A DNA stretch of 64,000 bases from Pseudoalteromonas marina (GTDB lineage Bacteria; Pseudomonadota; Gammaproteobacteria; Enterobacterales; Alteromonadaceae): NCBI RefSeq assembly GCF_000238335.3, contig NZ_AHCB03000007.1:434001-498000 (forward strand). The letters are read 5' to 3'. The translations under genes were made by a program, and so were the position numbers. This document shows, piece by piece, positions 29,747 to 39,776 of the stretch. Under the pieces are notes generated by a model. The model searched no databases, had not been told where the DNA came from, and saw only the letters and a list, made by a program, of their open reading frames with translations. The number at the start of each line of letters is the position of its first letter. Within the stretch, counting starts at the first letter, position 1.

Positions 29747-32700
29747 TTAATTTTCTTCCAACTCGATGTTGATACCCAGTGAGCGGATTTCTTTCAACAA
29801 TACGTTGAACGATTCTGGCATACCTGGTTCCATCTTGTGGTTACCATCAACGATGTTTTTATACATCTTAGTACGACCATTCACGTCATCCGATTTCACT
29901 GTTAGCATTTCTTGTAGAGTGTAAGCAGCACCGTAAGCTTCAAGTGCCCATACTTCCATCTCACCAAAACGCTGGCCACCGAACTGTGCTTTACCACCCA
30001 GCGGCTGCTGAGTAACAAGGCTGTAAGAACCAGTAGAACGTGCGTGCATCTTATCATCAACCAAGTGGTTAAGTTTAAGCATGTACATGTAACCAACAGT
30101 TACTTGACGTTCAAACTGATCGCCAGTACGGCCATCATAAAGTGTAACCTGACCACTTCTAGGGTATCCACCAAGCTCTAGCATGTCTTTGATTTCGTCT
30201 TCTTTAGCGCCATCAAATGCAGGAGTAGCGATTGGTAAACCACCTTTTAAGTTTTCAGCTAGGCGACGAATTTCGTCATCAGAGAAACTTGCAATGTCTA
30301 CAACTTGGCGAGATTCACCAATTTCGTAAGCTTGCTTGATGAATTCACGTAGCTCATGAAGCTCACGTTGCTCTTTCATCATTTCTTCTAAACGTTCACC
30401 GATACCACGTGCAGCAAGACCCATATGTGTTTCAAGGATCTGACCGATGTTCATACGCGATGGTACACCTAGTGGATTTAGTACGATATCTACCGTACGA
30501 CCTTTATCATCGTATGGCATATCTTCTACTGGTACGATAGTCGAGATAACACCTTTGTTACCGTGACGACCCGCCATTTTATCACCCGGTTGGATACGAC
30601 GTTTAACAGCTAGGTATACTTTAACAATTTTAAGTACGCCTGGTGCTAAGTCATCACCTTGAGTAATTTTACGACGTTTGTTTTCAAACTTCTTGTCGTA
30701 TTCAGCTTTAAGTTCATCGTACTGTGCAGCTAGTTGCTCAAGTTCAGCTTGCTTATCTTCTTCGGCAAGGCTTTGAGTTAATAGTTTTTCAGCATTTAAT
30801 GACACTAAGTTGTTTTCATCAAAGCCTGCAGCTACAAGTAGCTTACGAGCGCGTTCTAAAACGCCAGCTTCAAGAATACGGAACTCTTCGTTGAAGTCTT
30901 TCTTCGCTTCGCGAAGCTGCATGTCTTCAACCTCTAACGCACGCTTATCTTTTTCAACACCGTCACGGGTGAAAACTTGCACGTCAATTACTGTACCAGT
31001 TACAGAGTTTGGTACACGTAAAGAGCTGTCTTTAACGTCAGATGCTTTTTCGCCGAAGATAGCACGCAGTAGCTTCTCTTCAGGTGTAAGCTGTGTTTCG
31101 CCTTTCGGAGTCACTTTACCTACTAGAATATCGCCGCCTTTAACTTCAGCACCAATATAAACAACGCCTGATTCATCAAGCTTGCCTAGTGCAGATTCAC
31201 CCACGTTAGGGATATCTGCAGTGATCTCTTCTGGACCTAATTTAGTATCACGGGCAACACACTGTAGTTCTTGAATATGGATAGTCGTTAAACGATCTTC
31301 TTCAACTACGCGCTCTGATAGTAAGATTGAATCCTCGAAGTTATAACCGTTCCATGGCATGAATGCCACGCGAAGGTTTTGACCAAGGGCTAAGTCACCT
31401 AAGTCAGTCGAAGGACCATCTGCTAACACGTCACCACGAGTAACCGGTTCACCAACCATGCACGTTGGTTTTTGGTTAATACATGTATTTTGGTTAGAAC
31501 GTGTGTACTTGGTTAAGTTGTAGATGTCGATACCCGCTTCACCAGGGATGCGTTCTTCTTCATGTACGTTTACAACGATGCGACTTGCGTCGGCATACAT
31601 TACTTCACCACCACGTTTTGCAACAATCGTTACACCAGAATCTTTCGCTAGTGTTAACTCAATACCTGTACCTACTAACGGCTTATCCGCTTTCAATGTT
31701 GGTACTGCTTGACGTTGCATGTTTGAACCCATCAATGCGCGGTTAGCATCATCGTGTTCTAGGAACGGGATAAGTGCTGCTGCTACAGAGATCACCTGTT
31801 GTGGTGATACATCCATATATTGCTGGTCCATGCGACCCATAAAGGTTGATTCACCTTTGTGACGACATGGAATAAGTTCATCTACAAACTCATTGGTTTC
31901 AGTTAAGTTTGAGTTCGCCTGTGCGATAACAAACTGGCCTTCTTCAATGGCTGATAAGTAATCAACTTCATCAGTTACTACACCGTCTACCACTTTGCGG
32001 TAAGGTGTTTCTAAGAAACCGTAGTCATTTGTACGTGCGTACGTAGACAATGAGTTAATTAGACCGATGTTTGGACCCTCAGGCGTCTCGATTGGACATA
32101 CGCGACCGTAGTGAGTTACGTGAACGTCACGTACTTCAAAGCCAGCGCGCTCACGTGTTAGACCGCCCGGACCTAATGCAGAAATACGACGCTTATGCGT
32201 TACTTCTGATAGCGGGTTATTTTGGTCCATAAACTGTGATAACTGAGACGAGCCGAAGAACTCTTTAACCGCTGCCGAAATAGGCTTAGCGTTAATAAGA
32301 TCTTGTGGCATTATCGCGTCAAGGTCACCTAAGCTTAAACGCTCACGTACAGCACGTTCTACACGTACTAGACCAACACGGAATTGGTTCTCAGCCATTT
32401 CGCCAACACTACGTATACGACGGTTGCCTAAGTGGTCGATATCATCAACATCGCCTTGACCGTTACGAATAGCAATTAATACTTTCATAACAGACACGAT
32501 GTCTTCTTTGCTTAATGTGCCAGGGCCTGTGTCAGAATCGTAACCAACACGGCTATTAAACTTCATACGACCAACAGTTGATAGATCGTAACGTTCTTCA
32601 GAGAAGAACAAGTTTTGGAATAAGGCTTCAGCCGCGTCTTTCGTCGGTGGCTCGCCTGGGCGCATCATGCGATAAATTTCTACTAGTGCTTCTAAACGGT

Positions 32701-33772
32701 TGCTTGAAGAGTCAATGTTCAATGTATTTGACATGTAAGCACCGCTGTCCACTTCATTGATGTACAACGTATCAATAGTAGTGTGACCGGCTTTAACTAA
32801 TTCAGCCATAAGCTCAAGAGTTAATTCATCATTCGCGTTTGCAATAACTTCACCCGTTGATTCATCAACGTAGTTTTTAGAAATAATACGGCCAATGATG
32901 TACTCATGAGGTACTTCTAACTGAGTAATGCCTTTTTTCTCGATACTCTTGATGTGACGAGCCGTAACACGACGCCCGCTTTCAACAAGTACTTCACCGT
33001 CTTCGCCTTTGATATCAAAAGCGGCAGTTTCACCACGTAAACGTGAAGGTACAAGTTCCATTAGAACTTTACCGTCAGCTACTTCAAACGCAGTAGTATC
33101 GAAGAAGATATCTAGGATTTCTTCACTAGAGTACTCAAGTGCACGTAAGATGATAGACGCCGGTAATTTACGACGGCGGTCAATACGTACATATAAGTTA
33201 TCTTTTGCATCAAATTCGAAGTCTAACCATGAACCACGGTAAGGAATAACGCGTGCGTTATATAATACTTTACCTGATGAATGAGTTTTACCGCGGTCGT
33301 TATCAAAGAATACACCAGGGCTACGGTGTAGCTGAGAAACGATAACACGCTCTGTACCATTGATTACAAAGGTACCGGTATCGGTCATGAGCGGAATTTC
33401 GCCCATGTAAACTTCTTGCTCTTTAATGTCTTTAACTGTGCCTGGAGCTTCTTTGTCCATAACAACAAGACGCAGTTTCACGCGAAGTGGAGCAGAATAA
33501 GTCACACCGCGAATTTGACATTCTTTTACATCGAAAACTGGCTCACCAATACGGTAACTTACGTATTGAAGCTCAGAATTTCCCGAGTAGCTTTTTATAG
33601 GGAACACAGAACGGAAGGCAGCTTCCAAACCATGATCGCCATCAGCGTCCGGCACTAAGAATTTTTTAAACGATTCTAACTGTGTAGACAGTAAAAAAGG
33701 TATATCCAAAACTTGTGGACGTTTACCAAAATCCTTACGGATACGTTTCTTTTCAGAATAAGAGTAAGCCAT
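29747..33772 (-). CDS. rpoB: RNA polymerase subunit beta
   Basis: The beta subunit carries the rifampicin pocket and half of the active site. The start was moved to the ATG at 33772 ([22 protein letters not shown]), the family N-terminus; the open frame runs 42 codons further upstream without similarity. The rifampicin region ([33 protein letters not shown] by position, about residues 505-540) looks wild type. It is 1341 residues, next to 1342 in Escherichia coli. It is preceded by two strong hairpins after rplL and followed by rpoC. Confidence 0.99.
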   Translation of the reverse strand: MAYSYSEKKRIRKDFGKRPQVLDIPFLLSTQLESFKKFLVPDADGDHGLEAAFRSVFPIKSYSGNSELQYVSYRIGEPVFDVKECQIRGVTYSAPLRVKLRLVVMDKEAPGTVKDIKEQEVYMGEIPLMTDTGTFVINGTERVIVSQLHRSPGVFFDNDRGKTHSSGKVLYNARVIPYRGSWLDFEFDAKDNLYVRIDRRRKLPASIILRALEYSSEEILDIFFDTTAFEVADGKVLMELVPSRLRGETAAFDIKGEDGEVLVESGRRVTARHIKSIEKKGITQLEVPHEYIIGRIISKNYVDESTGEVIANANDELTLELMAELVKAGHTTIDTLYINEVDSGAYMSNTLNIDSSSNRLEALVEIYRMMRPGEPPTKDAAEALFQNLFFSEERYDLSTVGRMKFNSRVGYDSDTGPGTLSKEDIVSVMKVLIAIRNGQGDVDDIDHLGNRRIRSVGEMAENQFRVGLVRVERAVRERLSLGDLDAIMPQDLINAKPISAAVKEFFGSSQLSQFMDQNNPLSEVTHKRRISALGPGGLTRERAGFEVRDVHVTHYGRVCPIETPEGPNIGLINSLSTYARTNDYGFLETPYRKVVDGVVTDEVDYLSAIEEGQFVIAQANSNLTETNEFVDELIPCRHKGESTFMGRMDQQYMDVSPQQVISVAAALIPFLEHDDANRALMGSNMQRQAVPTLKADKPLVGTGIELTLAKDSGVTIVAKRGGEVMYADASRIVVNVHEEERIPGEAGIDIYNLTKYTRSNQNTCINQKPTCMVGEPVTRGDVLADGPSTDLGDLALGQNLRVAFMPWNGYNFEDSILLSERVVEEDRLTTIHIQELQCVARDTKLGPEEITADIPNVGESALGKLDESGVVYIGAEVKGGDILVGKVTPKGETQLTPEEKLLRAIFGEKASDVKDSSLRVPNSVTGTVIDVQVFTRDGVEKDKRALEVEDMQLREAKKDFNEEFRILEAGVLERARKLLVAAGFDENNLVSLNAEKLLTQSLAEEDKQAELEQLAAQYDELKAEYDKKFENKRRKITQGDDLAPGVLKIVKVYLAVKRRIQPGDKMAGRHGNKGVISTIVPVEDMPYDDKGRTVDIVLNPLGVPSRMNIGQILETHMGLAARGIGERLEEMMKEQRELHELREFIKQAYEIGESRQVVDIASFSDDEIRRLAENLKGGLPIATPAFDGAKEDEIKDMLELGGYPRSGQVTLYDGRTGDQFERQVTVGYMYMLKLNHLVDDKMHARSTGSYSLVTQQPLGGKAQFGGQRFGEMEVWALEAYGAAYTLQEMLTVKSDDVNGRTKMYKNIVDGNHKMEPGMPESFNVLLKEIRSLGINIELEEN

Positions 33773-33940
33773 GGGGTTCCTCAGCTTGCTGATCTTTGAC
33801 CCGACCTGTTCTTGTAAGAACAGACTTAACTGGCAGCTATGCCAAGATTTACAACATTTTATTGTTGTTCTAATTAAATCCCTTTTCAACACTAGCAAAC
33901 TATAAAGCGTTGAAAGTAAAGAAATAATTAGATTTTATTT

Positions 33941-33970
33941 GCGCTATAAGAGTGCATCACTCCATAGCGC
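33941..33970. other. Long hairpin between rplL and rpoB (possible RNase III site)
   Basis: GCGCTAT-AA-GAGTG-CAT-CACTC-C-ATAGCGC forms an almost perfect 12-bp stem with a small internal bulge. Escherichia coli has an RNase III processing hairpin at this place, so the same role is likely. Confidence 0.6.
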
Positions 33971-34002
33971 AAAAAGGCCGGTGATTAAATAATCACCAGC
34001 CC
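33971..34002 (-). terminator. rplL-rpoB attenuator
   Basis: On the minus strand GGCTGGTGATTA pairs with TAATCACCGGCC and is followed by TTTTTG. It lies about 40 bases after rplL. In Escherichia coli a partial terminator here lowers rpoBC expression relative to the ribosomal proteins. Confidence 0.75.
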
Positions 34003-34042
34003 TTGCCTGATTTCTCAGGCAGCGAACTTAGCGTAAGCTAAA

Positions 34043-34405
34043 TTACTTAACCTCAACTTCAGCACCAGCTTCAGTAAGATCTTTTGCAAGTGCTTCAGCT
34101 TCTTCTTTAGATACACCTTCTTTAACAGGTGTAGGAGCAGCTTCAACAAGAGCTTTAGCTTCTTTAAGGCCAAGGCCTGTAGCGCTACGAACAGCTTTGA
34201 TTGCAGCAACCTTGTTAGCGCCAGCGCCAGTAAGGATTACGTCAAATTCTGTTTTCTCTTCAGCAGCTTCAGCAGCTGGACCAGCTACCATTGCAGCTGC
34301 AGCAGTTACGCCGAATTTTTCTTCCATTGCTTCAACAAGAGCAACAACGTCCATTACTGACATTTCAGCAATTGCGTCAAGGATTTGGTCTTTAGATACA
34401 GACAT
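34043..34405 (-). CDS. rplL: 50S ribosomal protein L7/L12
   Basis: This is the acidic stalk protein, four or more copies of which bind L10 and recruit translation factors. The N-terminal dimerisation helix region ([28 protein letters not shown] by position), an Ala-rich hinge (about residues 35-52) and the globular C-terminal domain starting [21 protein letters not shown] are all clear. It is 120 residues, the family norm. It is 73 bases downstream of rplJ and followed by the attenuator. Confidence 0.99.
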   Translation of the reverse strand: MSVSKDQILDAIAEMSVMDVVALVEAMEEKFGVTAAAAMVAGPAAEAAEEKTEFDVILTGAGANKVAAIKAVRSATGLGLKEAKALVEAAPTPVKEGVSKEEAEALAKDLTEAGAEVEVK

Positions 34406-34478
34406 TACAAATTTCCTAATAATTAACGGACTCTAGGTCCAAATAAATTTTACACCGAAAGGATTAAACAACTTAAAA

Positions 34479-34973
34479 TTAAGCAGCTTGCTCTTCTTTC
34501 TGTACACGTACTGCTTCAATTGTTTTACACAATTTGCCAGCAGACGCTTCTTTCATAGCACTCATTAAGCGTGCAACAGCTTCGTCGTATGTAGGTAGAG
34601 TTGCAAGCATAGCTGCATCTACTACGTTACCTTCAAAAGCGGCCGTTTTAACTTCGAATTTCTCATTCTTTTTCGCGAAATCTGAAAAGATACGCGCAGC
34701 AGCACCTGGGTGCTCTGATGAGAAAGCGATTAAGCTTGGACCAACAAATGAATCAGAAAGACACTCAAAATCTGTTCCTTCAAGAGCACGTTTTGCTAAA
34801 GTGTTACGAACAACTTTCATCCATACACCAGCTTCACGAGCTTCTTTACGAAGGGCAGTGATTGCGCCAACTGTTACACCACGAGAATCTGCAACAACTG
34901 CAGATAGAGCACCATTGGCTGCTTCGTTGACTTCAGCAACTATTGCTTTTTTGCCTTGAAGATTTAAAGCCAT
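34479..34973 (-). CDS. rplJ: 50S ribosomal protein L10
   Basis: L10 anchors the L7/L12 stalk to 23S rRNA. The N-terminal RNA-binding domain ([19 protein letters not shown], then [19 protein letters not shown]) and the C-terminal L12-binding helix (ending RVQKEEQAA) are present in 164 residues. The 320-base region upstream contains the probable L10 leader. With L12, L10 is known to repress its own translation by binding this leader. Confidence 0.99.
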   Translation of the reverse strand: MALNLQGKKAIVAEVNEAANGALSAVVADSRGVTVGAITALRKEAREAGVWMKVVRNTLAKRALEGTDFECLSDSFVGPSLIAFSSEHPGAAARIFSDFAKKNEKFEVKTAAFEGNVVDAAMLATLPTYDEAVARLMSAMKEASAGKLCKTIEAVRVQKEEQAA

Positions 34974-35293
34974 GGGTGTTACTCCTGGTTTAATGGGGTT
35001 ACCGACAATCGGTTTCCCCTGTTCTACTCTTCCCTACCAAAAAGGTAGAGATGCTTTTTACGGCGAGAGCCAGAAGGATTAGGAAAAATCTATCTGGGGT
35101 CTACACCGTCTACGTAGGTAAAATTAAGGCCTAAGCCGCCTACGGTCTTGGACGGAAGCCCAATTTATCGCTTTGCCAGAGGCGCACCGAAATTATGGAC
35201 TTCAACCCGAATTCTTTATTTTGCTAATTAATAAATTAATCAACAAAATGGCGCGAAATTATAGTACAAATTTCGTGCCATGTAAACACTAAA
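34974..35293 (-). promoter_or_regulatory. rplJL leader with probable L10 autoregulatory RNA structure
   Basis: The 320-base gap between rplA and rplJ has no gene. On the minus strand it contains GACCGTAGGCGG, CCTACGTAGACGGTG and a paired stretch CTCTACC-TTTTT-GGTAGGG. This is the layout expected for the L10(L12)4-binding leader and the separate rplJ promoter region. AGGAG lies just before the rplJ start. Exact folding was not computed. Confidence 0.65.
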
Positions 35294-35998
35294 TTAAGCA
35301 ACTACTGTGTTTAAAGTAGCTTGGTCAACAGAAACACCTGCGCCCATTGTTGTAGAGATAGTTACTTTTTTCAAGTAAACACCTTTAGCTTGAGAAGGTT
35401 TAGCCTTCTTAAGTGCAACAATTAGAGCTTCAAGGTTTTGTTGAAGTTGCTCAGCTGTGAAATCAACCTTACCAATAGTAGTATGGATGATGCCGTTTTT
35501 GTCATTGCGGTAACGCACTTGACCAGCTTTAGCATTTTTAACTGCTTCTGCAACGTTAGGTGTTACAGTACCAGTTTTAGGGTTTGGCATTAGACCACGT
35601 GGACCTAAGATTTGACCTAGTTGACCAACAACACGCATAGCGTCTGGAGATGCAACAACAACGTCAAAATCCATCTCGCCTTTTTTAACTAGCTCAGCAA
35701 GATCTTCCATACCTACTAATTCAGCACCGGCTTCTTTCGCAGCTTCTGCGTTAGCGCCTTGTGTGAATACTGCAACGCGAACGTCACGACCAGTACCGTT
35801 AGGTAGTACAGTTGCACCACGAACGTTTTGGTCAGATTTACGAGCATCGATACCAAGGTTAACAGCAACGTCAACACTTTCTACGAATTTAGCTGTCGCT
35901 AACTCTTTTAAAAGAGCAACTGCTTCATTGATTTCGTAATCTTTAGTTACTTCCACTTTTTCGCGGATAGTACGCATACGTTTAGTTAATTTAGCCAT
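35294..35998 (-). CDS. rplA: 50S ribosomal protein L1
   Basis: L1 forms the mobile stalk near the ribosomal exit site and represses its own L11 operon by binding the mRNA leader. The N-terminus [16 protein letters not shown] and the family signature around [30 protein letters not shown] are present; 234 residues is normal. It starts three bases after the rplK stop, so the two are translationally coupled. Confidence 0.99.
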   Translation of the reverse strand: MAKLTKRMRTIREKVEVTKDYEINEAVALLKELATAKFVESVDVAVNLGIDARKSDQNVRGATVLPNGTGRDVRVAVFTQGANAEAAKEAGAELVGMEDLAELVKKGEMDFDVVVASPDAMRVVGQLGQILGPRGLMPNPKTGTVTPNVAEAVKNAKAGQVRYRNDKNGIIHTTIGKVDFTAEQLQQNLEALIVALKKAKPSQAKGVYLKKVTISTTMGAGVSVDQATLNTVVA

Positions 35999-36001
35999 TT
36001 C

Positions 36002-36430
36002 TTAGTCCTCTACGTTCAAGCCCATCGCACGCGCAGAACCTGCGATAGTGCGAACCGCTGCGTCCATATCGGCAGCTGTAAGGTCAGTTCGTTTTGTCTC
36101 AACAATCTCTTCAAGTTGAGCACGAGTTACTGTGCCTACTTTGTCAGTGTTAGGACGGCCTGAGCCTGACTTGATACCAGCAGCTTTCTTAAGTAAGTAA
36201 GCAGCAGGTGGCGTTTTCATGTCGAACGTAAATGAACGGTCACCGTAAACAGAGATCACTACAGGAACTGGAGCGCCTTTTTCGATAGACTCTGTACGTG
36301 CGTTAAACGCTTTACAGAATTCCATGATGTTTACACCGTGTTGACCTAGTGCAGGACCTACTGGAGGACTAGGATTAGCCATACCAGCGGCAACTTGTAG
36401 CTTGATTAGAGCTTCAACTTTTTTAGCCAT
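36002..36430 (-). CDS. rplK: 50S ribosomal protein L11
   Basis: L11 is part of the GTPase-associated centre and the thiostrepton site and is needed for RelA activation. The proline-rich N-terminus ([27 protein letters not shown] by position, about residues 17-43) and the C-terminal RNA-binding motif ([12 protein letters not shown]) are present in 142 residues. It is first in the L11 operon, separated from nusG by a strong terminator. Confidence 0.99.
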   Translation of the reverse strand: MAKKVEALIKLQVAAGMANPSPPVGPALGQHGVNIMEFCKAFNARTESIEKGAPVPVVISVYGDRSFTFDMKTPPAAYLLKKAAGIKSGSGRPNTDKVGTVTRAQLEEIVETKRTDLTAADMDAAVRTIAGSARAMGLNVED

Positions 36431-36554
36431 TATAAATACCTCATTTGGTGGGTCTTAGCCTTGTGCGCGCGAGGACGCGTACTCTAACGGCTTCCCAGTT
36501 TAAAAATTGGTTTCGTACTTTTTGTACTGTAAAAATAAATTTTTACCTTTATAC

Positions 36555-36593
36555 AAAAAGGCCGCTGATTATAAGATAATCAGCGGCCTTTTT
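36555..36593. terminator. Terminator between nusG and rplK
   Basis: AAAAAGGCCGCTGATTAT pairs with ATAATCAGCGGCCTTTTT around a three-base loop. It ends the secE-nusG unit, and it works in both directions by sequence. Confidence 0.92.
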
Positions 36594-36644
36594 CAAGCTT
36601 CGTGCCAAAATTTAAAATTTCAGCAGTGAAGCTTTTTTAATCAA

Positions 36645-37202
36645 TTACTTATCTTGCTCAACTTGACCAAATTCAAGCTCAACTGGCGTAGAACGACCAA
36701 AAATAAGTACAGATACTTTTACGCGGCTTTTTTCGTAGTCAACTTCTTCAACTACACCACTGAAGTCTGCAAATGGACCGTCAGTTACGCGTACTACTTC
36801 ACCTGGTTCGAATAATGTAGCAGGCTTAGGTGCTTCAGCATTTTCTTGTAAACGGTTAAGAATACGATCAGCTTCTTTAGAGCTAATTGGCGCTGGACGG
36901 TCAGATGTACCGCCAATGAAGCCCATTACACGCTCTGTGCTATTTACTAAGTGCCAGCTAGCGTCATTCATATCCATTTGTACTAGTACGTAGCCTGGAA
37001 AGAATTTACGCTCAGATTTACGCTTTTGACCGGCGCGCATCTCAACCACTTCTTCAGTTGGTACTAATATTTCACCAAAGCTCTCTTCAAGACCTTCGAT
37101 TTTAATGTGTTCAGTTAACGTTTGAGCTACACGCTTTTCATAACCAGAAAATGCTTGTACTACGTACCAACGTAATTTAATTTCTTTGTTCTCATCCGAC
37201 AT
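36645..37202 (-). CDS. nusG: Transcription termination/antitermination factor NusG
   Basis: NusG binds elongating RNA polymerase, aids Rho-dependent termination and couples transcription to translation through S10. The NGN domain ([17 protein letters not shown] onward, residues about 10-125) and the C-terminal KOW domain ([29 protein letters not shown] by position) are clear in 185 residues. It is four bases downstream of secE in a conserved pair. Confidence 0.99.
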   Translation of the reverse strand: MSDENKEIKLRWYVVQAFSGYEKRVAQTLTEHIKIEGLEESFGEILVPTEEVVEMRAGQKRKSERKFFPGYVLVQMDMNDASWHLVNSTERVMGFIGGTSDRPAPISSKEADRILNRLQENAEAPKPATLFEPGEVVRVTDGPFADFSGVVEEVDYEKSRVKVSVLIFGRSTPVELEFGQVEQDK

Positions 37203-37206
37203 GGGA

Positions 37207-37584
37207 TCAGATCTCCAATCCAGTTAAAAAGCCAACAGCGCGGAATAAAATGCCATCTAATCCCCAAAGGATAAGTGCCATAATCACGGTTGCAACCATT
37301 ACAATTAATGTCGTGTGGGTAGTTTCTTGACGCGTAGGCCAAATAACTTTACGTACTTCAATTCGAGCTTCTTTAGCAAAAGCAAGGAAGGTACGTCCCT
37401 TAAAAGTTTGTGAGGCAATGGCTAATCCGGCCGCTATTGCAACAACAACGCCGATAGCACGTAATAATACAGACTGATCTGCATACATATGGTTACCAAC
37501 AACTGCGCCTGCAAGTAGCGCGATTGCTACTAACCACTTCACTGACTCCATCCCGCTTGATGGTGTTTCTACATTCGTGCTCAT
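37207..37584 (-). CDS. secE: Preprotein translocase subunit SecE
   Basis: SecE is the essential clamp of the SecYEG channel. It has the three-helix gammaproteobacterial form: helices at about residues 14-33, 37-57 and 92-112, with the conserved amphipathic segment [17 protein letters not shown] between the second and third. At 125 residues it has normal length. The gene for tRNA-Trp lies upstream in the same direction and may share its transcript. Confidence 0.97.
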   Translation of the reverse strand: MSTNVETPSSGMESVKWLVAIALLAGAVVGNHMYADQSVLLRAIGVVVAIAAGLAIASQTFKGRTFLAFAKEARIEVRKVIWPTRQETTHTTLIVMVATVIMALILWGLDGILFRAVGFLTGLEI

Positions 37585-37716
37585 AATATTATTACCTTAA
37601 CTACAGACACAACAACCCTACACGCCGGCAGGGTTAATCCATTAAAATCTAAACTTAAAAACAGACTTATTTAAACCGATTTTTAACCCCAGACTTACTC
37701 ATATTAATGAGTAAAT

Positions 37717-37793
37717 TGGCAGGGGCGGAGAGATTCGAACTCCCAACCGTCGGTTTTGGAGACCGCTGTTCTACCAATTGGAACTACGCCCCT
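37717..37793 (-). tRNA. tRNA-Trp (anticodon CCA)
   Basis: The minus strand folds into a full cloverleaf of 77 bases, including an encoded CCA end. The acceptor is AGGGGCG/CGCCCCT, the anticodon loop CTCCAAA, and the T loop GTTCGAATC. It closely resembles Escherichia coli tRNA-Trp. The anticodon CCA is at 37757-37759. The top pair of the anticodon stem is a G-A mismatch. The gene is upstream of secE. Confidence 0.97.
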
Positions 37794-37808
37794 GCAAAGT
37801 GGATGCCT

Positions 37809-37836
37809 ATTATACTTACGCAAATCATTTACACAA
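37809..37836 (-). promoter_or_regulatory. Sigma-70 promoter of tRNA-Trp (and probably secE-nusG)
   Basis: On the minus strand TTGTGT (37836-37831), a 16-base spacer and a perfect TATAAT (37814-37809) lie 16 bases before the tRNA. It is the clearest sigma-70-type promoter I found in the window. Confidence 0.75.
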
Positions 37837-37899
37837 GCCTAAAAGATACCCGCAATGCAAAATCTCTATAAACAATTAAGTACTTAATATTAAAAAGGC

Positions 37900-38748
37900 T
37901 TAATTCGCCCCTTTAACAAGTGGCACGCCATTATTACCCACAGGAATATAAACCGTTGTATGGTTTGGCGACTCAGCCATTTTTATTTGCGCATTTATGG
38001 CTTCATGTTGTAAATAATTAGCTGTAAGCGTGGCGTTAATAATTTTTTGTGCCTGCGCTATACCTTTTGCTTCTTCAACACGTATTTCTGCATCTTTACG
38101 CGCTATTTCTTTTTGTGTTTCTTTTTCAGCAAGTAACTGCTGCGCAGCTAGTTTTTTCTCTACCGCATTAGCAACAATATCGGGGTAGTTAATATTACCT
38201 ACAACTACATTGGCAAGCTTAAAGGGGGTGGTTGATAAATAATTTTGTAAACGCAGTGTGACCTCTTGGGCTATTTTTTCGCGGTTTGTTTTAAGTTCAC
38301 CACTGTCGTATTTCTGCACAGTATCTCTTACGTAAGTTCTGAACGTTTCACGCACAAAACGTTTGTACCAGTTCTCTGCTCCGTATTGTTCGACAACGGT
38401 TTGCACTGAACCACTTTGAATGGCAATCACAGCATGAAAATCAAATTTTATGTTTAAATCATCATTAGCTAATATTCTAAATGTTTCGGTATACGTATTG
38501 GGCCGCATATCTATGTTTACCACTTCATTACGCAGTAACGACATACCATAATTAGCAGGCCCTATCATGGTGCCTTGGTAACCACCTTCACCAAATACTC
38601 GTGGTTTTTCGTAAACATAGCCCTCTTCACCTGCTGGCGTACTTGGGTTAGTGCACGCGGTTAATCCAAACCCAATTACGCCAACAACAAAAGCACCTTT
38701 AACTAAATTATTAACCAAACTTTGCATCCCTGAATTTCTTGCTCTCAT
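37900..38748 (-). CDS. SPFH/prohibitin-domain lipoprotein
   Basis: This 282-residue protein has a lipoprotein signal (lipobox LTAC; mature Cys at about residue 32). It is followed by an SPFH/band-7 domain (about 80-200) and a charged coiled coil (about 205-255, KKLAAQQLLAEKETQKEIARKD region). SPFH proteins form ring-shaped membrane scaffolds that often restrain proteases. Most bacterial members are anchored by a transmembrane helix; a lipobox is less usual. The residue after Cys is Thr, not Asp, so outer membrane sorting would be predicted. A plain membrane anchor cannot be excluded. The start could also be the internal ATG seven codons on. It is ten bases from deoC. Confidence 0.82.
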   Translation of the reverse strand: MRARNSGMQSLVNNLVKGAFVVGVIGFGLTACTNPSTPAGEEGYVYEKPRVFGEGGYQGTMIGPANYGMSLLRNEVVNIDMRPNTYTETFRILANDDLNIKFDFHAVIAIQSGSVQTVVEQYGAENWYKRFVRETFRTYVRDTVQKYDSGELKTNREKIAQEVTLRLQNYLSTTPFKLANVVVGNINYPDIVANAVEKKLAAQQLLAEKETQKEIARKDAEIRVEEAKGIAQAQKIINATLTANYLQHEAINAQIKMAESPNHTTVYIPVGNNGVPLVKGAN

Positions 38749-38758
38749 TATTTGTCCT

Positions 38759-39499
38759 TTATTTCTCTAATACTTTATATACATCGCTTAATAGGCTTGA
38801 AGCACCAAACCTAAATGTGGTGGCTTGTAGGTAGTCATCACTCATTATTGAACGGGCTAGTGCTAAATATTCACTGGCATCAGCCACCATTTTAACACCG
38901 CCGGCAGCTTTAAAACCAACACGTTTACCTGAATTTTTAATGGTTGTTAGCATTACCTTAGTTGACTCAAGCGTCGCATTTATAGCGACTTTACCTGTAC
39001 TCGTTTTTACAAAGTCAGCGCCGCCTTTAATAGCCAGTTCGGTCGCTTGAGCAATCAACGCCTCTGTTTTTAGCTCACCACTTTCTATAATTACTTTTAG
39101 CTGAGCTTGAGTGCCGCACGCTTTTTTACTTTCACTTACGTACTTAAACGTGGCTTGCGTGTCACCTGCTGCTAGTTTTTTATAAGGAATAACGAGGTCT
39201 ATTTCATCTGCGCCGCGTTCAATGGCTATAAGTGTTTCGTTTATCACATCGCTCAGCAGGGCGTCACCTGTTGGAAAGTTAGTCACCGTTGCTACTTTAA
39301 CGTGGCTAAGCTCTCGTGCAGCAAGCGCTATTTTTGCATCGTCTACAAAATCGCTATACACACACACCGCAGCTGGCGTGCCTAGTGCAGGCCTAATACT
39401 ATTGATCAGAGCTTGAATGTCTTTTGTAGTGTCGCTTGTGTTTAAGCTAGTTAAATCCATAAGCTCTACTGCGAGTAATGCGTCTTGTTGTTTTGTCAT
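38759..39499 (-). CDS. deoC: Deoxyribose-phosphate aldolase
   Basis: DeoC cleaves 2-deoxyribose 5-phosphate to glyceraldehyde 3-phosphate and acetaldehyde in deoxynucleoside catabolism. The TIM-barrel class I aldolase motifs are present: VKVATVTNFPTGD, EIDLVIPY, LKVIIESGEL, the Schiff-base lysine in GADFVKTSTGK, and VGFKAAGGVK. At 246 residues it is complete. No deoABD genes are next to it. It lies just ahead of the SPFH lipoprotein gene in the same direction. Confidence 0.96.
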   Translation of the reverse strand: MTKQQDALLAVELMDLTSLNTSDTTKDIQALINSIRPALGTPAAVCVYSDFVDDAKIALAARELSHVKVATVTNFPTGDALLSDVINETLIAIERGADEIDLVIPYKKLAAGDTQATFKYVSESKKACGTQAQLKVIIESGELKTEALIAQATELAIKGGADFVKTSTGKVAINATLESTKVMLTTIKNSGKRVGFKAAGGVKMVADASEYLALARSIMSDDYLQATTFRFGASSLLSDVYKVLEK

Positions 39500-39661
39500 A
39501 AGGACTCCCTTGCCCTGCTTGGGTAAAATTAATACGCCTCATATTAACAAATTAAAAAAAACTCGCTATAGCTCATAACCAAACACTCTAAGCTTATTAT
39601 TTTACTTGTAACTAGCCGCAATCCCTTGTTAACTCAGTCTTAGGCTTAAAACCGCTACCCA

Positions 39662-39680
39662 ATATAACTTTTGGTTATAT
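39662..39680. promoter_or_regulatory. Candidate CysB-type operator upstream of cysG
   Basis: ATATAAC-TTTTG-GTTATAT is a perfect 7-5-7 inverted repeat about 97 bases before the cysG start. A LysR-type regulator site is likely from its shape. Assignment to CysB rests on the sulfate assimilation operon it precedes. Confidence 0.5.
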
Positions 39681-39776
39681 CAACTTGGTTTTAATTATTT
39701 TTTACTTACACATAGCCGCTATATTCTGCGCAACAGATTAAAGCGTTTTATAAAATTGTTTAGGGGTGTTACCAAC

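Noticed and set aside
33773..33898. 42-codon N-terminal extension of rpoB
   Set aside because: It has no similarity to RpoB, and the ATG at 33772 gives the universal N-terminus.
34534..34959. 141-codon frame antisense to rplJ, and similar long frames antisense to rpoB, rpoC, tuf, fusA, groEL and accC
   Set aside because: They are shadows caused by codon bias of highly expressed genes. None has a sensible start or family resemblance.
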